A stretch of 64,000 bases of DNA, from positions 761,001 through 825,000 of the forward strand of contig JAYKNF010000019.1 in the NCBI GenBank assembly GCA_036172665.1. The letters are read 5' to 3'. Under the pieces are notes generated by a model. The model was not told where the DNA came from. It saw only the letters and a program-made list of their open reading frames with translations, and ran no database searches. Position 1 is the first letter of the stretch; the number at the start of each line of letters is the position of its first letter. The translations under genes were made by a program, and so were the position numbers. Origin of the DNA: Prosopocoilus inquinatus (lineage: Eukaryota; Arthropoda; Insecta; Coleoptera; Lucanidae). Of the stretch, positions 63,929 through 64,000 are shown piece after piece.

Positions 63929-64000
63929 CCAAACGTCAAATAACATGTTAGATAAGTAAGGATCGTTTAGATACATCACAGGAACGACGCTAATGCGTGT
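63929..64000. repeat. Partial monomer at the right edge
   Basis: The last 72 bp are the first half of a monomer (CATGTTAGATAAG, CGTTTAG, GAACGACG, AATGCGTGT type), matching 56480-56551 and 49331-49402. The array plainly continues beyond the window. The left edge likewise starts at a monomer boundary only by the choice of phase, so neither end of the array is visible. Confidence 0.92.

Larger units (their letters stand above)
1..64000. repeat. 149-bp satellite DNA array filling the window
   Basis: The entire window is a head-to-tail tandem repeat with a 149-bp period. Monomers, starting here at CCAAACGTCA, begin at 1, 150, 299, 448 and so on, and the same register can be followed to the last start at 63929. 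After allowing for eight small indels (net +7 bp) the window holds 429 complete monomers and a 72-bp partial one. All copies face the same way and no unrelated sequence interrupts them. Variation is almost all substitution at recurrent sites: monomer positions 20 (A/T), 26 (G/A), 38 (A/T), 48 (T/G), 67-68, 82 (T/C), 99 (T/C), 101-102 and roughly 109-135. Stop codons recur in all frames of most monomers, so this is not coding DNA. Such arrays are typical of eukaryotic centromeric or heterochromatic satellites; the location and the species are inferred, not seen. I do not recognise the family. Confidence 0.98.
57838..64000. repeat. Higher-order repeat E, copy 2 (50-mer, cut by window edge)
   Basis: This is the second tandem copy of the 50-monomer unit, incomplete at the window edge. 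Private differences include GAACGACG near 57875, GTACAAACG at 58863 where the rule is GTCCAAACG, GACAGGATAG near 59773 and GAGCTGCTGG near 62577. From about 61590 to 62617 its content matches 47.0-48.0 kb rather than copy 1. From 62617 on it again matches copy 1 at 55.17 kb. Confidence 0.85.

Noticed and set aside
1..64000. CRISPR array
   Set aside because: Repeats are regular, but there are no unique spacers between short repeats. The whole 149-bp unit is repeated, no cas genes are present and the scale is wrong.
1..64000. Telomeric repeats, transposon insertions or inverted monomers
   Set aside because: Reading through the window, the monomer phase is continuous except for the eight listed 1-2 bp indels. 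No TTAGG/TTAGGG runs, target-site duplications or reversed monomers were seen.
1..64000. Phased A-tracts giving a curved monomer
   Set aside because: The A-runs (AAA near 3 and 10, AAAA near 83 and 112) are short and not spaced at about 10 bp, so intrinsic curvature is not evident by eye.

Overview
The whole 64-kb window is one uninterrupted array of a tandem repeat (satellite DNA). The monomer is 149 bp, about 39% GC, and every copy lies head to tail in the same orientation. I count 429 complete monomers plus a 72-bp partial one at the right edge. The register is almost perfect: only eight monomers change length (one of 150 bp, five of 151 bp, two of 147 bp). I found no gene, RNA gene, transposon insertion, CRISPR array, inverted segment or unrelated unique sequence. 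The four ORFs of about 60 codons are by-products of the repeat. An array of this kind points to a eukaryotic nuclear genome, in centromeric, pericentromeric or other heterochromatin. I do not recognise the family and cannot name the organism. The absence of CpG depletion would suit an invertebrate with sparse DNA methylation, but that is weak inference.

Above the monomer lies a patchwork of higher-order repeats (HORs), recognised by diagnostic substitutions shared at distances that are whole multiples of 149 bp. Left region (about 0.2-17 kb): a 38-monomer unit (5,662 bp) present twice in tandem, overlapped by a 28-monomer (4,172 bp) periodicity up to about 17.05 kb. Middle (about 16-38 kb): a 41-monomer repeat (16.1-18.5 and 22.2-24.6 kb), a third copy of part of it 71 monomers further on (33.8-35.5 kb), and 24-, 46- and 48-monomer relations between 25 and 37 kb. 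Right region (about 40-64 kb): 48/50-monomer units (about 7.15/7.45 kb), with 30-, 14- and 92-monomer relations nested among them. A block of about 1.5 kb at 18.7-20.2 kb returns at 44.3, 52.5 and 60.0 kb.

The layout fits repeated unequal exchange or segmental amplification in register, plus short conversion-like patches. A marker monomer divides the array into a left family (0-32 kb) and a right family (41-64 kb) carrying linked fixed differences. Five shared copies of a 2-bp insertion and two copies of a 2-bp deletion act as tracers of which segments were copied together. Possible functional features are limited to the nucleosome-sized monomer, a partial CENP-B-box-like motif, and rare variants that create a CACGTG palindrome. 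All three are hypotheses. I see no protein-coding or RNA-based system here. The informative content is the evolutionary structure of the array.
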